Shown: positions 13,574 through 27,400 of the stretch, piece by piece | Numbering within the stretch: the first letter of the stretch is position 1 | Layout: each line of letters starts with the position of its first letter | From: Caprella mutica | Taxonomy: Eukaryota; Arthropoda; Malacostraca; Amphipoda; Caprellidae | Direction: 5' to 3' | Length of the DNA: 64,000 nt | NCBI GenBank assembly: GCA_947561585.1 | Contig: CANNZV010000947.1 | Location: 124,001 to 188,000 of the forward strand | Made by a program: the position numbers and the translations under genes | Notes under the pieces: generated by a model | Databases searched by the model: none | Seen by the model: only the letters and a program-made list of their open reading frames with translations | What the model was told of the DNA's origin: nothing

Positions 13574-13914
13574 ACATCTTTTATCTAAGCTTCACATTTC
13601 TGCTCATGGTATTTCAGTGGAAAGTTGCTGTGTGTTACCAATCAGTCAATGTCTGCAGTGAATTGGCTAAGCAAATCCTGTAACAGAGCCCTGTTCTCCC
13701 TAAAGCTTTTCCTAGTTCAAACACCAATCTGTTGCACTGGTGTTAGAATCAGACCAAACCTGTCTGATGAACTACTTAGAGCAAACACACATCAGACACC
13801 TAAGAGACACATCAGACATTTAACAGACACATCAGACATTTTTGCACGCATTGCACATAATTGGGCTACAAAGTGCAGTTCATTAAAACTGTAGGTTTAT
13901 TTACAGAATTCATA

Positions 13915-14055
13915 TTTACAATCCATTTATTAAAGGATTTACATTTACAATCCATTTATTAAAGGATTTACATTTACAAATAATTTACTGAATTCATATT
14001 TTCAATCCATTTATTTACAAGATTCACATTTACAATCCATTTATTTACAGGATTC
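13915..14055. repeat. Tandem repeat on tttacaatccatttatt
   Basis: Four or five imperfect copies of acatttacaatccatttatt, alternating aaaggattt and tacaggatt endings. Confidence 0.8.
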
Positions 14056-15130
14056 ACTACTTAGTATATTATACATATGTTATGTATTATATTTATTCAA
14101 GTAATATTGAAATTATGAGTCACAATGTTCACTAAATAAAAGTTTGAATACTTTTTAATGTAAATAATAAATGTACTTAATATCAGAGAAAAGAGTCACG
14201 AACCACAGTTTTCTAATTTCCTATCATTTTGAAACCTTACATATTGTCAGACCAATATTAGTATATTGTCAGACCAATATTAGTATATTTACAAGCATTA
14301 CAATTAGTATTTTTTTTTTAGAAAATGTGAAAATAGTAACCTGTGAAAAAATCATCAGACTCTCTTTTCTGGGGTTATTTTTAAGTAACTCTGACAGCTT
14401 TTAGCACATAGAGGAGCTATAGCAAGCAGCTGCTAAACCATCGCTCTATTGTTTCCAATTGGCTTTGCTTGTCACTGTACAGCTTGTCACTGTTCCCTGT
14501 ATAGCCTATGACTAATCCCTACATGTTGACACTAGCTCGGTAAATAGCCTAAATACTACATTCAGCACCTTAGTCAATGAAAACCTAATATAAGCATTAA
14601 ATTAGGGATAATGTATAGAGATGGTAAATGAAAGCCTGATTCGAAAGAGATTTACTTCACTATATGTCACATATATGAGGTTTACATACAGTTCATAGCA
14701 GTATAGTCACAGCAACCTTGACAGGAACCTAGATGATAGGGAATTAATATGTGACATTTCACATATGGGTATATTGCGTTTCATCTCAATTTTTTTCTAT
14801 TTTGACGAAAAAAAAATTATTTGATGTATGTATTTATAATATATATTTCTAGGTATGTATAATAATAATATGATAAGATATACATTTAATATTGTAGATT
14901 TCTGCTATAAATTGCAATCAATATCTACTAAAAAATATATCTTTAATATATAGTTCTGCTAGGTACTTGATATTATGACATATAGTTACAATAATAAATT
15001 TTACTTATTCTTACCTAAACCTAAATAGAAATCTAATTATATACTGTCGTAAATAGATTTTCAGATTTCACAATTTTTATTTTATTTTATTAATATATGT
15101 TTAACAGCATTATCCACTGTTTATACAATA

Positions 15131-15157
15131 AAAAGTCCTATCATCTGATAGGACTTT
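15131..15157. other. Small perfect hairpin
   Basis: aaagtcctatca and its exact complement tgataggacttt flank a 2-base loop. It resembles a bacterial terminator, but in this eukaryotic context it is unexplained. No gene flanks it. Confidence 0.5.
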
Positions 15158-16169
15158 ATAAAAGGGCTTGAAAATAAGAATCTAATACATATCCATTCTT
15201 TTTTATGTAATCTTTTTCTTTTCAATAAATATCCTTATCCTTAATGTTACACTTTTCCTCAGTTTGAATATAGTCCCTTTCCAATCAATATATATCGCTA
15301 TATTCCTTTACCAGGCTATCTGTCACAGTACTTTCGGAATGAGTACCGTTCCAGCTTGGCTCTATTCCAGAATTCTTCCTCCTGCCTTTAAGTAGATTAG
15401 TTTTATGCGACAAACGTTTGGAACTCAATTTTACAGTTATAACAAACTAAAATTAATTTTTCTAATTTCATATTAATATATTTATCTAATTTAACTAGAA
15501 TAATATTAAATACTTACAAAATTATTTATAAATACTTTCAGATACTCTATCTTAATGTTATAATTAATGATTATAATAATTAAATAAATAAGCACCCATA
15601 TTTATTAATGATATTATGATCAATACACTTTTTCAATCATATAGCTACATTTTTAATCATTTTAATACACATTTTAAGATAAAATCAAATCATCTCATTC
15701 ATAAACTTTCATTAAAGTTCAATTCATAAAAAAAGATAACAGATTACATGAAAAATACAGATTACATACAAACATTTACACATTATATTTACTAACTTTC
15801 ACTTCAAATTAAGTAAATTGAACAAAATATCCAGGCCTATGCGAAGTATTTTATATAGAAACTTTTAAGGCAGAGATTCCAGAGTGATTCCAAGCGTAAA
15901 TATATTTCTAGCATATGTCTACAATCTGTGCCGTACTGTCTAAGAAAGGACGTAGATATTGCTATGGTGGCGCCTATGTCCTTAGAGTCTATGGCCTTGA
16001 CCCTCTACAACAATGCAGTCTATTTACAGTCTATAAGGATAATAAGACTTAGACTTGCAGCTGTCAGATGCAATTCTGCAGATGTTATTCCTTGGAAATG
16101 TCTAATTGCATCTTCTAATTGTGACAATATTTAATTAGGTAACATTTTGCAACAATTTGCTTTTAATTT

Positions 16170-16231
16170 TATCGTTTTTTCTTTCTTATATGACCGAAGA
16201 TGTGAAACCGACCGTCAATTCTTAGCTTTCT
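16170..16231. mobile_element. MITE family A, right arm only
   Basis: It carries atcgttttttctttcttata and then gaccgaagatgtgaaaccga, which match the right arm of other copies. No matching left arm is seen nearby, so this is a truncated copy. Confidence 0.65.
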
Positions 16232-16654
16232 TAATTGTTTAACAATTTGAATTTGATGAATCAAGTTAGTTATCTTACTTACATCAAGTTTGACTTTATC
16301 AATAAATTATAAGAATTGATATCTGATTGATATATAGATATATTTACCTGTTTAATTTATTCTCCTACTTACTTTTTATCTTCCTAAATAAAGTACACAA
16401 CTTTATCTTCAATTCCATCGAATAAATATCTGGACTATGCTTATACCACTCTATGCAAATATACCCAATCACTGTAAATTATCTATGTATACACTAACTG
16501 TGATCTCGCCAACTTAATTAGTAATTTTTAACGACAATAAACATTCAAATCGTAATTAGAATTTATACGCATGTGTTCTACCTAAATATTTAGAGCGATA
16601 TCGCTTGGTGGTCCGTCGTTTGTTTCTACGTGCCATCCGATAAACATGTGTGTA

Positions 16655-16835
16655 ACACTATAGCATACACACACAAATACATAGACTACACACCGAATTT
16701 CTACACAACTATACAGTATACACACCGAATACAGAGCCTTTACACACACAAATACACACCAAATACATAGCCTGCACACCTATACACACCGAATACATAG
16801 CCTTTACACACACAAATACACACCGAATACAGTGC
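16655..16835. repeat. CA-rich minisatellite
   Basis: Repeats of cacaccgaatacatagcctt joined by tacacacacaaatacacac. The minus-strand open frame across it (Cys/Val-rich) is a translation of this repeat. Confidence 0.85.
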
Positions 16836-18364
16836 CAACAGATCTGGTACCATTATTCACAAGTCAATAGACTACCTTGTTGACACGAATTGATAACCAG
16901 ACATGTCTTACATGGTCACACACTTTAAAGTCCTCAGGTAGATAATTTAGATGTGAATAACATAACATTTATACATTTCTATAGTTTATGACATTTCACC
17001 TACCAAGTAGTAACACTACATCATCTACAGTGTACACTGCACATCATCTACATACGGTGTACTACATCTTCTACAGTGTACTGAAGTGTAACGTTACAGT
17101 GCGACACACTGTTGACATAATTACTTACTAGAGAATAGCCTTAAAGGGTAACTAGCTACCTGTAAGACTATTACCCGTAAATGTTACCAATTACCATCAG
17201 TAATACTAAAGAATTACCATCAGTAGTAATACTCATAAAGTTTAACCAATTACCATCAGTACAGCTACTCTGTCATTTTCTAATATTATCTGTTTTTCCA
17301 TTGTTAAAACTTAATAAAGTTAATGATGAACTACAATCTTAACTCTGTTGTTCTTCAATAATAACTCTATATTTTAAATTACAATTAATATTTGTTTTCT
17401 TTATAATTTACCCACTAGGTCTCCTTATTAATTTGTATCAAAGATAATATTTTCAGTTATCTTCTTCAGAAAAAATAATATAAATCTAAAAAAATTTATT
17501 ATTGAATATCAATACTATTTGATTCGTCCATTTCCTTTCTTTTTACAATGAACATTAATAGAAGCATATTCATAGAAGCACCTTATGTCAAATAAATATC
17601 TAAATGTATGTTTTCAATTTATTCAACACTTTATGTCTTAAGATGACGCATCGTCCTTTTATTATATTATATTTTATTATTATTTTCCTTAAACGACCGG
17701 GTAAACACAAATGTGTAGGCTTCTATTAATTAGAACCAATGTGAATAAGTTTAAATTAAATTAAGCACAATGCTAATATGTTTTGAAATATTTTGTATTG
17801 TTTAATATGCTTATTTTGCCCATACATTACAAGAGTATCAAAAAAATCAGGTTCATATCAATTCATGTCATAAGGGGTTAACTTACTTTATTATAATTAT
17901 CATTAATTCCAATGACCAAATTGCTAATAACTTCAAACTATTCCCATTTCGTTATCTAGAGACAATGCAGGTAAATTGCAGTTTGTTTTCCCAAGTTGTT
18001 GCAGTCATGTTTCAAAGGCTGTAGGTAGCATAGGACTCAATAGAGCTAATTAGTGCTGTAATTCGAACCTTCAACCTGTAATTGCCACACTAATTGGCTA
18101 TTATTCACCTGTGCAGTTACAACATGTACCTACAGACTGACTCATAGCAAATAGTGTTTCATTTTGTTTTAATTTTATTTTATTTTATTTCTTAATTTTA
18201 ATATAAAGTAAAAATTGTAAAATATCTCATTTTACAATTTTTATCACATGTGGCATCGAAAAAATTACAAACAAGATATTTTAATAATAATTTACTTTTT
18301 TCGCTAATACTTTTATTTATCTTCAAATATACTTTCACTTATTAATACTTATCTTTTTCCACAG

Positions 18365-18492
18365 GATTCTGGTCGGTGCCCCGAAGGATCACAACCTCCA
18401 GCCCGGAACAGTCCGGTCCGGGGCTCTATGGAAATGTCCCCTCACCACCAACTCAACCGACTGTATCCAGGTGGAGACTGATGGCTACAAAG
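18365..18492 (+). CDS. mew: Integrin alpha exon: first propeller blade
   Basis: After ctttttccacag the exon supplies the last base of a split codon. It then reads ILVGAPKDHN, followed by an Arg/Ser/Gly stretch and LWKCPLTTNSTDC. ILVGAP is the FG-GAP blade signature, and the CPLTT-type cysteine segment follows as in alpha-PS1 relatives. It ends with donor gtaggg, one base into a codon. The preceding exon must end two bases into a codon; I could not find it. Confidence 0.9.
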
Positions 18493-21400
18493 GTAGGGAT
18501 GCGGAGAATGGGATACAGTGGATACGAGCAAGAGGGTGCAAATAATAGAAAGCAGAAAAATTATATGGCTAGAATATTATGTACATTATAATTATTAGTT
18601 AAATAATCCAATTGATCTCTGAATTCACAACTCAGTATAGAGTATTTTCTGCCAACAAGTAATAACTAGTTTTATCTATTTTTGATGGAGTCAGACTTGG
18701 TGTTTTTATTGAAGTAAATTGGTAGAGAAGAAGAAACGTATTAGTATTTGTTAGTATTTTGGTAAGGTATTTAGTTACAGCTTTTCATGTGGTCTTTAGA
18801 TGTGTTCCTTTGATTAGTTGATTAGTGTGCTATCTGCCATGTCATTTATCTGTGTCATGGGAGCAGAATGAGATCTCTAAAGCTATAAAAACTCCTGCAA
18901 ATATAAGAATAAAGTAATAGATACCTACATGTGCAATTGCTTTATTGTCGTATATTCTTAAAGTTTAATTTCTTGCTCTACATATTCATGCTGTAATATT
19001 ATTTTGCTGAATTGTCTTCTTTTTGTTCTTTGAAGTCTTCTCTCTTTTGATTTTGACCAGACTTACTATGTACTATTGCAGTAGAACTCCTATATAGTGA
19101 AATCTTGTATAGTGAATGTAGTGTCAAGAGTAAGGAAGTAGCCTCTATAGTGATCTAATTTTCTTTAGTCTGACATGAATGGCCATCAGTCTTAGAAAAC
19201 TAATGACCATTTTATGGTAGCCTAAAGAAAATTTGATCACTATAGAGGCCACTTCCTTACTCAGGACTCTACATTCACTATATAGGATTTTATTATAGAG
19301 GAGTTCTGCTGTATACTTGGAATAGATAATTTGACTGTATTTACTTTTAGCGGTAAGTGACTGTAGTTTCTATCTCTCTCTCTCTGTATAGTGACTGTAT
19401 TTTTCTTTTTCCTTAACTCTACTTGACAAAAATGTCCACTTTATTTATTTTGACGAGTATTAGATATAATTACTAACAGCAAGACTTCCAAGTAACTACA
19501 GACCTTAACTCTTAACTGCGGGTGCTTACTTTGTGGTACAATAACGTTTGACATCTAGTGTACAGATTAGCTAGCCCTGTAACGACCAGAGGCTGAGAGG
19601 CTTGGTCCGGTGGGAGTATAAATTTTTACTTTTAAAACTTCGAGTTGCTGGAAATCCAGGATTTTTATAGTTTAAATGGCCTTAGGGTTTTATTTACTTA
19701 GAGTTTTTTAAGTCTTTCCACCAGACTTTTTGCTAAGCTCCTCCTACTTTTTCCACGAGAATATAAGATAAAACGATATAATTATTATTTATTTTAGTTG
19801 GTATCCATGATACCTGCAGGTATCGTTTTTTCTTATATTCTCGTGGAAAAAGTAGGAGGAGCTTAGCAAAAAGTCTGGTGGAAAGACTTAAAAAATCCTA
19901 CGTGTGTACGGCCCTTAAGAATAAATACCTATAATTTAAGCAAAATCAATGAAAATAATGCAACACATTTATAACACTTCATTAACATGCGAAAATCGGG
20001 AACTTTAGTGAAATACATGCGTTGTTGCGTCACATTTTGATTCAAATAGACAAAAGTGATGTTACTAGTGTGACGCAAAATGTGACGCCAAAGCGATTCT
20101 ACTTCAACCGGGCTCCAAAAATAATAAAAAACTAAATAGAAAAGATTTTGTTGCATTATTTTACTGAGACTTATACGATGAATATGTACGTCACATTGAC
20201 AATGAAAGTCACGAAGTTTCAGCAATTCATTTATTTTTTTTTTAATTGTGCATTAATATTTAGAACCAGACTGGGCTTCTGAGGCCCGTTGGTCGTTCCT
20301 GGGCTAACGGGACTGGTACGAATAACACTAAGTACGACTTACTGGTACGAATAACATTGAATAGAGAATACTGGTACGATTAACATGAAATAGAGATTAC
20401 TGGTACGAATAACATATCAAATGTTAATATTCGGTTTAACAGACATTTTCAATAAAAATTAAACACGTCAAAGATATATATTTTTAAGTTCATTTAATCT
20501 CAAATATAATTTATATTTTTTATTTAAAAAAATCTGTTCCATCATCTCTGAGTAAAACTGCTAAACCTACTCTCAAAATTATTAAATTCAATTAATTCTA
20601 TATACATACATTTAATTATTATTCGTACCTTTAATTACTGAACTCTAGAAATATGATTTTTGAAATATATTCACCATGAAAATATTCAAATCAGTTGTAT
20701 GGTAAGTTACGAATTATCGGGCAGTTTCACTCTTCGGTCAAATATGATAAAAATTATTAATTTTTTAAATTTTAATTGGTATCAATGGTATCATGGATAC
20801 CAATTAAAATAATAATTATTATATCGTTTTATCATATATGACCGAAGATGTGAAACTGACCGATAATTCGTAACTTACCCTATATAAATATATTTAAAAT
20901 ATAAATCATATTTTTAAACAAGGCTAATTTAATGACTGTGACTTTTCTTCTGTTTCTTTGTTTTTTTTTATTTCTCTGAATATTGTTATACTCCACTGTA
21001 ACGAAGTATGCAATAACAATTGTTTCTTTTTCTTTTAACTTATTATTATTTAATCTCATTAATTTGTTCTTTCTATATCTTGTAAAGCCAAGGAATTAAT
21101 ATTTAGACTTATGCTCCAAATAGAATTTATCGAATTAATTGAAATTATATTCACTAAGTAACTTTTCAATGAACTAAAATCATTGTCATGAAGTCAGTTA
21201 TGTTTTACCCTATTTTTTCTATTTTTTAATTATTCATTTTTTTCTCTTTTATGGCAATGTTTTAGGACATTTGAATATTGGCTTCAATAACCAACAACAA
21301 AAAAAACTAATACAAAAATTCTAATTGGACCACAGACTGTAAAATGTAAGTCATCGTCGCCATCTTTTAAGCACCTAGATTTTAATTTTCTTTCCAAATG

Positions 21401-24400
21401 TCGTGTATTTGCAGATCCTGACTCAGGCCTCTACCGTTTTGAGTGTAAGTTCCAATCTTTGTTTTTCTTTTCATCGCAAAAGTCCACGGTAAATGATGTG
21501 CATCTTTCATGAGTTTTCACTGAACATCCCACCTCACTTTGTGGAATTTCATGGCCTTCCTTTCGATTGCATGAAGAAACGAATACAGTCTTGAAACAGT
21601 CTGCTTATTTAAAAGTCTACTTAGAATATAAAACCTACCTACGTTACCGAGATCTGAATACGTAAAAGTTAAATAAACAATAGAAATTAAAAAGGATTAT
21701 AAAGGTTGAAACAATATTTATTAGAAAACAGTATTGCCCTTCAAAAAAAACGTGAAAGATTTTTACCTGAAAAATAAAAAGTAATTGAGCTTAATTCTTC
21801 AGTTGATTATCTTTAATATTATGCAATATTTCTATTGTCATACCAATTGATTACGATCCAACATTCAAATTACCAAAATCCTCTACCAACCATATCTCTC
21901 ATACCTAAAATATTCGTGTGCAAACAATAAGAAAGTATCTTAGAATGTATTCTTTCTTTTGTCTAGAATTGAATTGCCGTGAAATTCCACACTTTGCATT
22001 TTCAGCCTGAAGTTTTTTGGTTTGCGTGTGTTTTTTCTTTCAGATTTCATCTCATGGAGTTGTTTGCATTCCCATTGCTAGCACTACTTTAAAAAATAGA
22101 GAAAATACTTCAAAAATAGAGAATGAAGAGGAAGATTTGTGGGAAAATTTACTCCTCTTCTTTCTCACCATTTGGATATTAGACTAACATTAGGGTGAGT
22201 TACGAATTATCGGTCAGTTCTACATCTTCAGTCATATAAGAAAAGACGATATAATAATTTTCGTTTTTTCTTATATGACCGAAAATGTGGAACTGACAGA
22301 TAATTCGGAACGTACCCTAGTTATTGAATAAAGTGTTACTGTAATTATTCTGAATGTAATATATATTGTTAGTTAAATAATAATACCTCATCTAGATACC
22401 TAACTTGTGTAGTAGATTATCTAAAATCTATTTTGTTTTAAGAAGCTGTTTTATTGTCAATCACCACATTAATGTTCAGTTCGGTCAAAAAAAAATAATA
22501 GACTCATAGTTTCAATATTGTAGAAATAAATTCGTTAGAAGAAACTTCTTTCACAATTTAATATAATATAATGATTGTTTTATATAAGGAAAGAAAATTT
22601 TAAATAATATTAAAATTTAAAATTTCATTATTTTCACTCCATTCATCTCCCCACATTTGTAAATATTTCATTGATTTTGTACAATTTATTTTGGTGGTTC
22701 TACATTTTTTGCATGTTTTGTGTTTTTTTCGGTTGCAACTAACACGCATTTTATATATTGAAATTGCATGTAGTTCTTATGCATTATTTTAAATTATATT
22801 CCTTGTTACTATTTATAAATTTATTCTGAAGGTTTCTAGTTGAATTAATAAAATAATTTTGTTTCGATTGAATTTTTGCACGTAAAATGTACTAATTAAC
22901 TCTACATTAATTTTAAGGAATATGAAATTATGAACACTCTTCATTTAGTTAATAATTATTTTTATAAACTGGGTACCAAGGTTCTTGTATATACTTTATT
23001 TCATTTAAATTATAGGGCAGTTTCCATTAAATTTTTTTTTTCCACGTAGCTGCAGTACACAAAAATTCTCCTTTAAAATAAAGCTTCCAAAATGTCCCAG
23101 CAATAAAAAAAAAAGCATCAGGAAACTACAGTTCGCTTTACCCACAGCATTTTCACCTGTACAGCTTTGCACAGCTATTGCCATGCACTTGCAAAGCTTG
23201 CTTTATAATGCACAGGAAGATGCTGTGTATTTAAATTTTAGTACCTTGAATAGGTTAATATAATAGTTGTATGTTAGTAAGAATTGCTTCATTGAATTTG
23301 TATTATATTTCAAATATCAAAAATTCTAACACTTCGAATTTTTACTAGATTTCATTTTACCAAATTTTTAGTAATTTTTTTTAACGTCTCAACTTTTGAA
23401 ATAAATTAATTGCTTTCGAAGAAGAAGACTTTTCAAGTTTTTGTTATTAATTTAAATTCATTCATCTGAATTTTTATAATTATTCTTCAGGACTTAGTAA
23501 GACCTAGTTTATTTTATACTGTGACATACAAGCGAATGTTAAGTCTCCTTCCACCCTCAGATAAAAATGGTCAACTGTTACCCCCTGATGACGATGAAAT
23601 AAAGGATGACCAGTGGTTGGGGGTGACCCTCAAAAGTCAGGGGGACGGTGGTGATGTGCTGGTGAGTGGGGAAGATATAAACTTAAAAAAAAAACTTTAT
23701 TTCAGTATTTCAACCTATTTAAAGTACATTAAAACTCCTGAGTTATGAAGTTCTCAGTTATGATGCACTCGAATAATGGGGACCTGAAATATGAAGTGCA
23801 CTTGTGTTATGAAGTAGCTTTCTATGTATAAATTATAGAAAATGATATGAGTCAAGAATTTCGTCATAGTTGTCCCTCAAGAACCGTAGTATCTCGTGAA
23901 GAACTCATATCTCGTCAAGAACCATAGTATCCGAGATATGAAGGGGCTTTGAGTTATGAAGTGACAATACTTCATAACTCAGGAGAACTAATACTTCATA
24001 ACTCAGGGGTACCAATACTTCATAACTCAGGAGAACTAATAATTCATAACTCAGGGGTACCAATACTTCATAACTCAGGAGAACTAATACTTCATAACTC
24101 AGGGGTACCAACACTTCATAACTCAGGAGAACTAATACTTCATAACTCAGGGGTACCAATACTTCATAACTCAGGAGAACTAATAATTCATAACTCAGGG
24201 GTACCAATACTTCATAACTCAGGAGAACTAATAATTCATAACTCAGGGGTACCAATACTTCATAACTCAGGGGTACCAATAATTCATAACTCAGGGGTGC
24301 CAATACTTCATAACTCAGGAGTACCAGTTCTTCACGACAAATTGATTGGAGAGAAATACATATAATGGTAGGAAGAGGTTCTTTATCGAATCGATGTATA

Positions 24401-27400
24401 AAATTTTTTAAATGATTTCTTTTTCTCAAAACGTAATATTTTACGTTATTGATAATAATAAAACAGTTTTAAAGACCAAATTTAATTTTTAAATATCTTT
24501 ACCTGAACTCATACTTGAAACGATTTTTACTTTGCTATTTTATAACAAATTGAATTAGTTCATTTTTTCTTATGTATATTCTCATGGTTAATTTCTTTTG
24601 TTTAGGTTTGTGCTCATCGATACACCTCAAAGGTGAAAGATTCCCAGTACGGCTTTGGTCTGTGTTACATCCTCGATCAGAACTTGGAAGTCATGAACTC
24701 CTTGGAACCCTGCAGAGGAAAACCAATCAAAAAGTACGCTGCTTTATTAACCTTCTGGAAACTATTAACTAAAATTAAGATGTCAGATTTAACCCTCGTT
24801 ATCTTTTATCTACAGTGGTCACTTGCAGTTTGGCGTGTGTCAAGCAGGAACCAGTGGTCTGATCCTAAAAGACGAAGTTGTTTTAGGTGTTCCTGGTCCT
24901 TACACTTGGAAAGGCACTGTCCACACCTCTAACATTTCTAAAGACTTTCTCTTTAGAGATAAAACACAGTACTTTGGACCTGTTACTGGAGATGAATCCC
25001 CTGTAGATAAATACAGTTATCTCGGTAAGATTTATGCTAGCAATTTAGCTACCGTTGATTTTTGAACTTGTTACTCGATAAGCTTTATTATTTTCATTTT
25101 TGCATTTCAGGTTACTCTGTGACAGCTGGGCGGTTCCTCGGAGACTTCATCTCTTACGTTGGCGGAGCACCACGATCAGATGGAACTGGACAAGTAGTTT
25201 TCTTCTCAAGAAATAAAATCGGTGAAAGTACTTTGCTTGTGGACTTGATCCTCAACGGCGAAATGTTTGCTTCTAGTTTTGGATTTGAAGTTCTGGCCGT
25301 AGATATCAACAACGACAACTTCGACGATTTGATCGTTGGTGCACCATTCTACTATACAGCTCATTCTTCTGGTGCAATCTATATCTATATGAACGATAGA
25401 AATGGAATCAAAGAAACAACCAAGTTCACAAAAATTGAAGGTCCTCCAGGAGAAAGTAGATTTGGTTTCTCAATGACGAAGCTTGGTGACCTGAATTTGG
25501 ATGGGTATCAAGATATTGCAATTGGTGCTCCTTATGAAGAAAGTGGCGGTGCCATTTATATCTACCTAGGATCTGAGAAAGGACTTGTCACTGAACCATC
25601 ACAAGTAATCCGTGGAAGTGATATGCCTCCTGGAACTACCTACAACGCCTTTGGTTATGCTCTCAGTGGAGGACTTGACATGGATGGCAATGGATATCCT
25701 GATTTGGTTGCTTCCTCTTTTTGCAGTGACAAAGTCCTTCTCATCCGTTCTAGACCTGTAATCAACATCGAAACTCTTGTATTACCTGAAGGTGGTCCAA
25801 AGAACATTGATCCAAGTATACAAGGATGTCCAGACGATCAGGATTCTCAGGAAACGTGCTTTGGATTTGATGCATGCTTCATGATGAAAACATTGGATGA
25901 AAATACTCGAACCGGATTGTTGCTTCAGTACACGATTGAAGAAAGAGTATACAAGTTTGTTGACGTTCTGTTTTATTATATTGAGATACACTAGATATTT
26001 TAATAGAGTAATATTATTAACCTGGTAATTAATGAAAATTTCCAGGGATCAACCCATTCCGAGGATTCACTTCAACAAGGATTCGTTAGATGAGTCAACG
26101 ATTGTGTCTCGCAAAGTCGATCTAAGACCTGAAGATATCGGCAAACACCTTTGCAACAGAGAGATTGCTTACCTGAAGGTGAAAAATCTATGAACTTCAA
26201 ATTTAGTGGAGATAATTTCCTATCTAATTTTTAATTCTAAAGACGATCTATTGATATTATTATTAATTCTGAAACTTTTCCATTTGTCTCTATATATGCA
26301 TTTTTCCATTTCTTAAACTACTTGCCTAGGATTTAAGTAATGTAAGTAATTCCAACATGAAAATTATATCGTTAAATACTGAATATATAAAAATATACAG
26401 ATTGTTATCTATGTGTTAGGTATCGGTTTCATTTTAATTTTATTTCACAGTCTGGTAGCAGAGATCTACTTCGTCCTGTTCGCTTTAAACTGAACTATGA
26501 GATTTTCCAAAGAGAACCACAGATGCCAAGAGAAGGTGATCCCATCCCAAATGTGGATGATTATCCCATCTTGGATCAACAAGAGGCTGTCAAATATTTC
26601 CAGGTAATTAGTCATTTTCTTACAGATGAACATAATAGGTGGACTGAACACTATTTTTCCATGAATACATTAAACCACTTCTTAAAATTCATTACTAACC
26701 AAGTTGAACTCAAACAGGGAGAGTTTGTGAAAGACTGTGGCTCAGACGATATTTGCGAGAGTGATTTGAAGACAGAAGCAGTGTTGCGACTTCCTTGGGA
26801 CAACGCAAGGTGAGAACGAAAATTCTTAGATTGATTCGAAATTTCGAACTCTTGGATTTCAAGCTATTATACTCTGAATTGACCAGAGAGACTTATAAAT
26901 ATGATCATACGTGTCAAGAAGGAATGTGCTTTTCGACATTTTCATTAATACCTATTCTTTTAACTTCAGACATCACCAAGTCTTCGAGCTTGGCGTAAGA
27001 AGCCATGCCGTGTTGGAAACATCTGTCACGAATTTGGGTGAACCAGCATACGAACCAAACCTATACATCGAGCACCATGAATCCATGGCCTACAGTCACA
27101 ATCTATCCGATGTGAGTTAGGGAAGGTTGTTACAGTACAATCACTTTGTCTTTCTTCTCGTAGCAAGTCGAATTTTAGTTTTCTTGAACCATTTCAGTGT
27201 ATTTCAATCATCCCTCGACGATGATGAACAACGTTCGAAATAATTTTTCACTGTCTATCTTTATTTATTACTTATCGATTCAATATATTTCAGACTGGCA
27301 ATTATCTATGTGCCGCCTCCTCTTCTGCCAATAACCTCATCCACTGCAGCCTGGGCAATCCTCTCACCAACGGAACAGGCCACTTGCATATAGGCTTCAA

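Larger units (their letters stand above)
1..18364. other. Long gene-poor region upstream of first recognised integrin exon
   Basis: No open reading frame here shows a recognisable domain or a convincing exon with splice sites. The content is AT-rich DNA, minisatellites and hairpin MITEs, listed separately. The first recognised integrin exon at 18365 begins mid-codon inside the first propeller blade, so at least one more 5' exon must lie upstream. I looked for a signal peptide and the usual start of the mature subunit (FN-D, FGF/YSV) and found none, so the exon may be outside the window or too short to spot. Stretches such as 12600-12830 are almost pure A/T. Between listed repeats I see nothing functional. 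Confidence 0.6.

Noticed and set aside
13625..13894. 89-codon plus-strand frame
   Set aside because: No domain, no splice sites, and its end is a short acatcagacac repeat.
15131..15157. Rho-independent terminator
   Set aside because: The hairpin is terminator-like, but there is no bacterial gene context; the surrounding sequence is eukaryotic intergenic DNA.
18490..18600. Open frame continuing past the first integrin exon
   Set aside because: The plus-strand frame there is not the integrin frame; the ILVGAP frame ends at a good gtaggg donor.
23905..24429. Open frames of 174 and 138 codons on opposite strands
   Set aside because: Both are translations of the 24-bp minisatellite in an integrin intron.
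25935..25960. Donor site gtatac for the long propeller exon
   Set aside because: It leaves phase 0 and puts a stop codon in the next exon; the gtttgt donor after 25954 keeps the frame and the integrin sequence.
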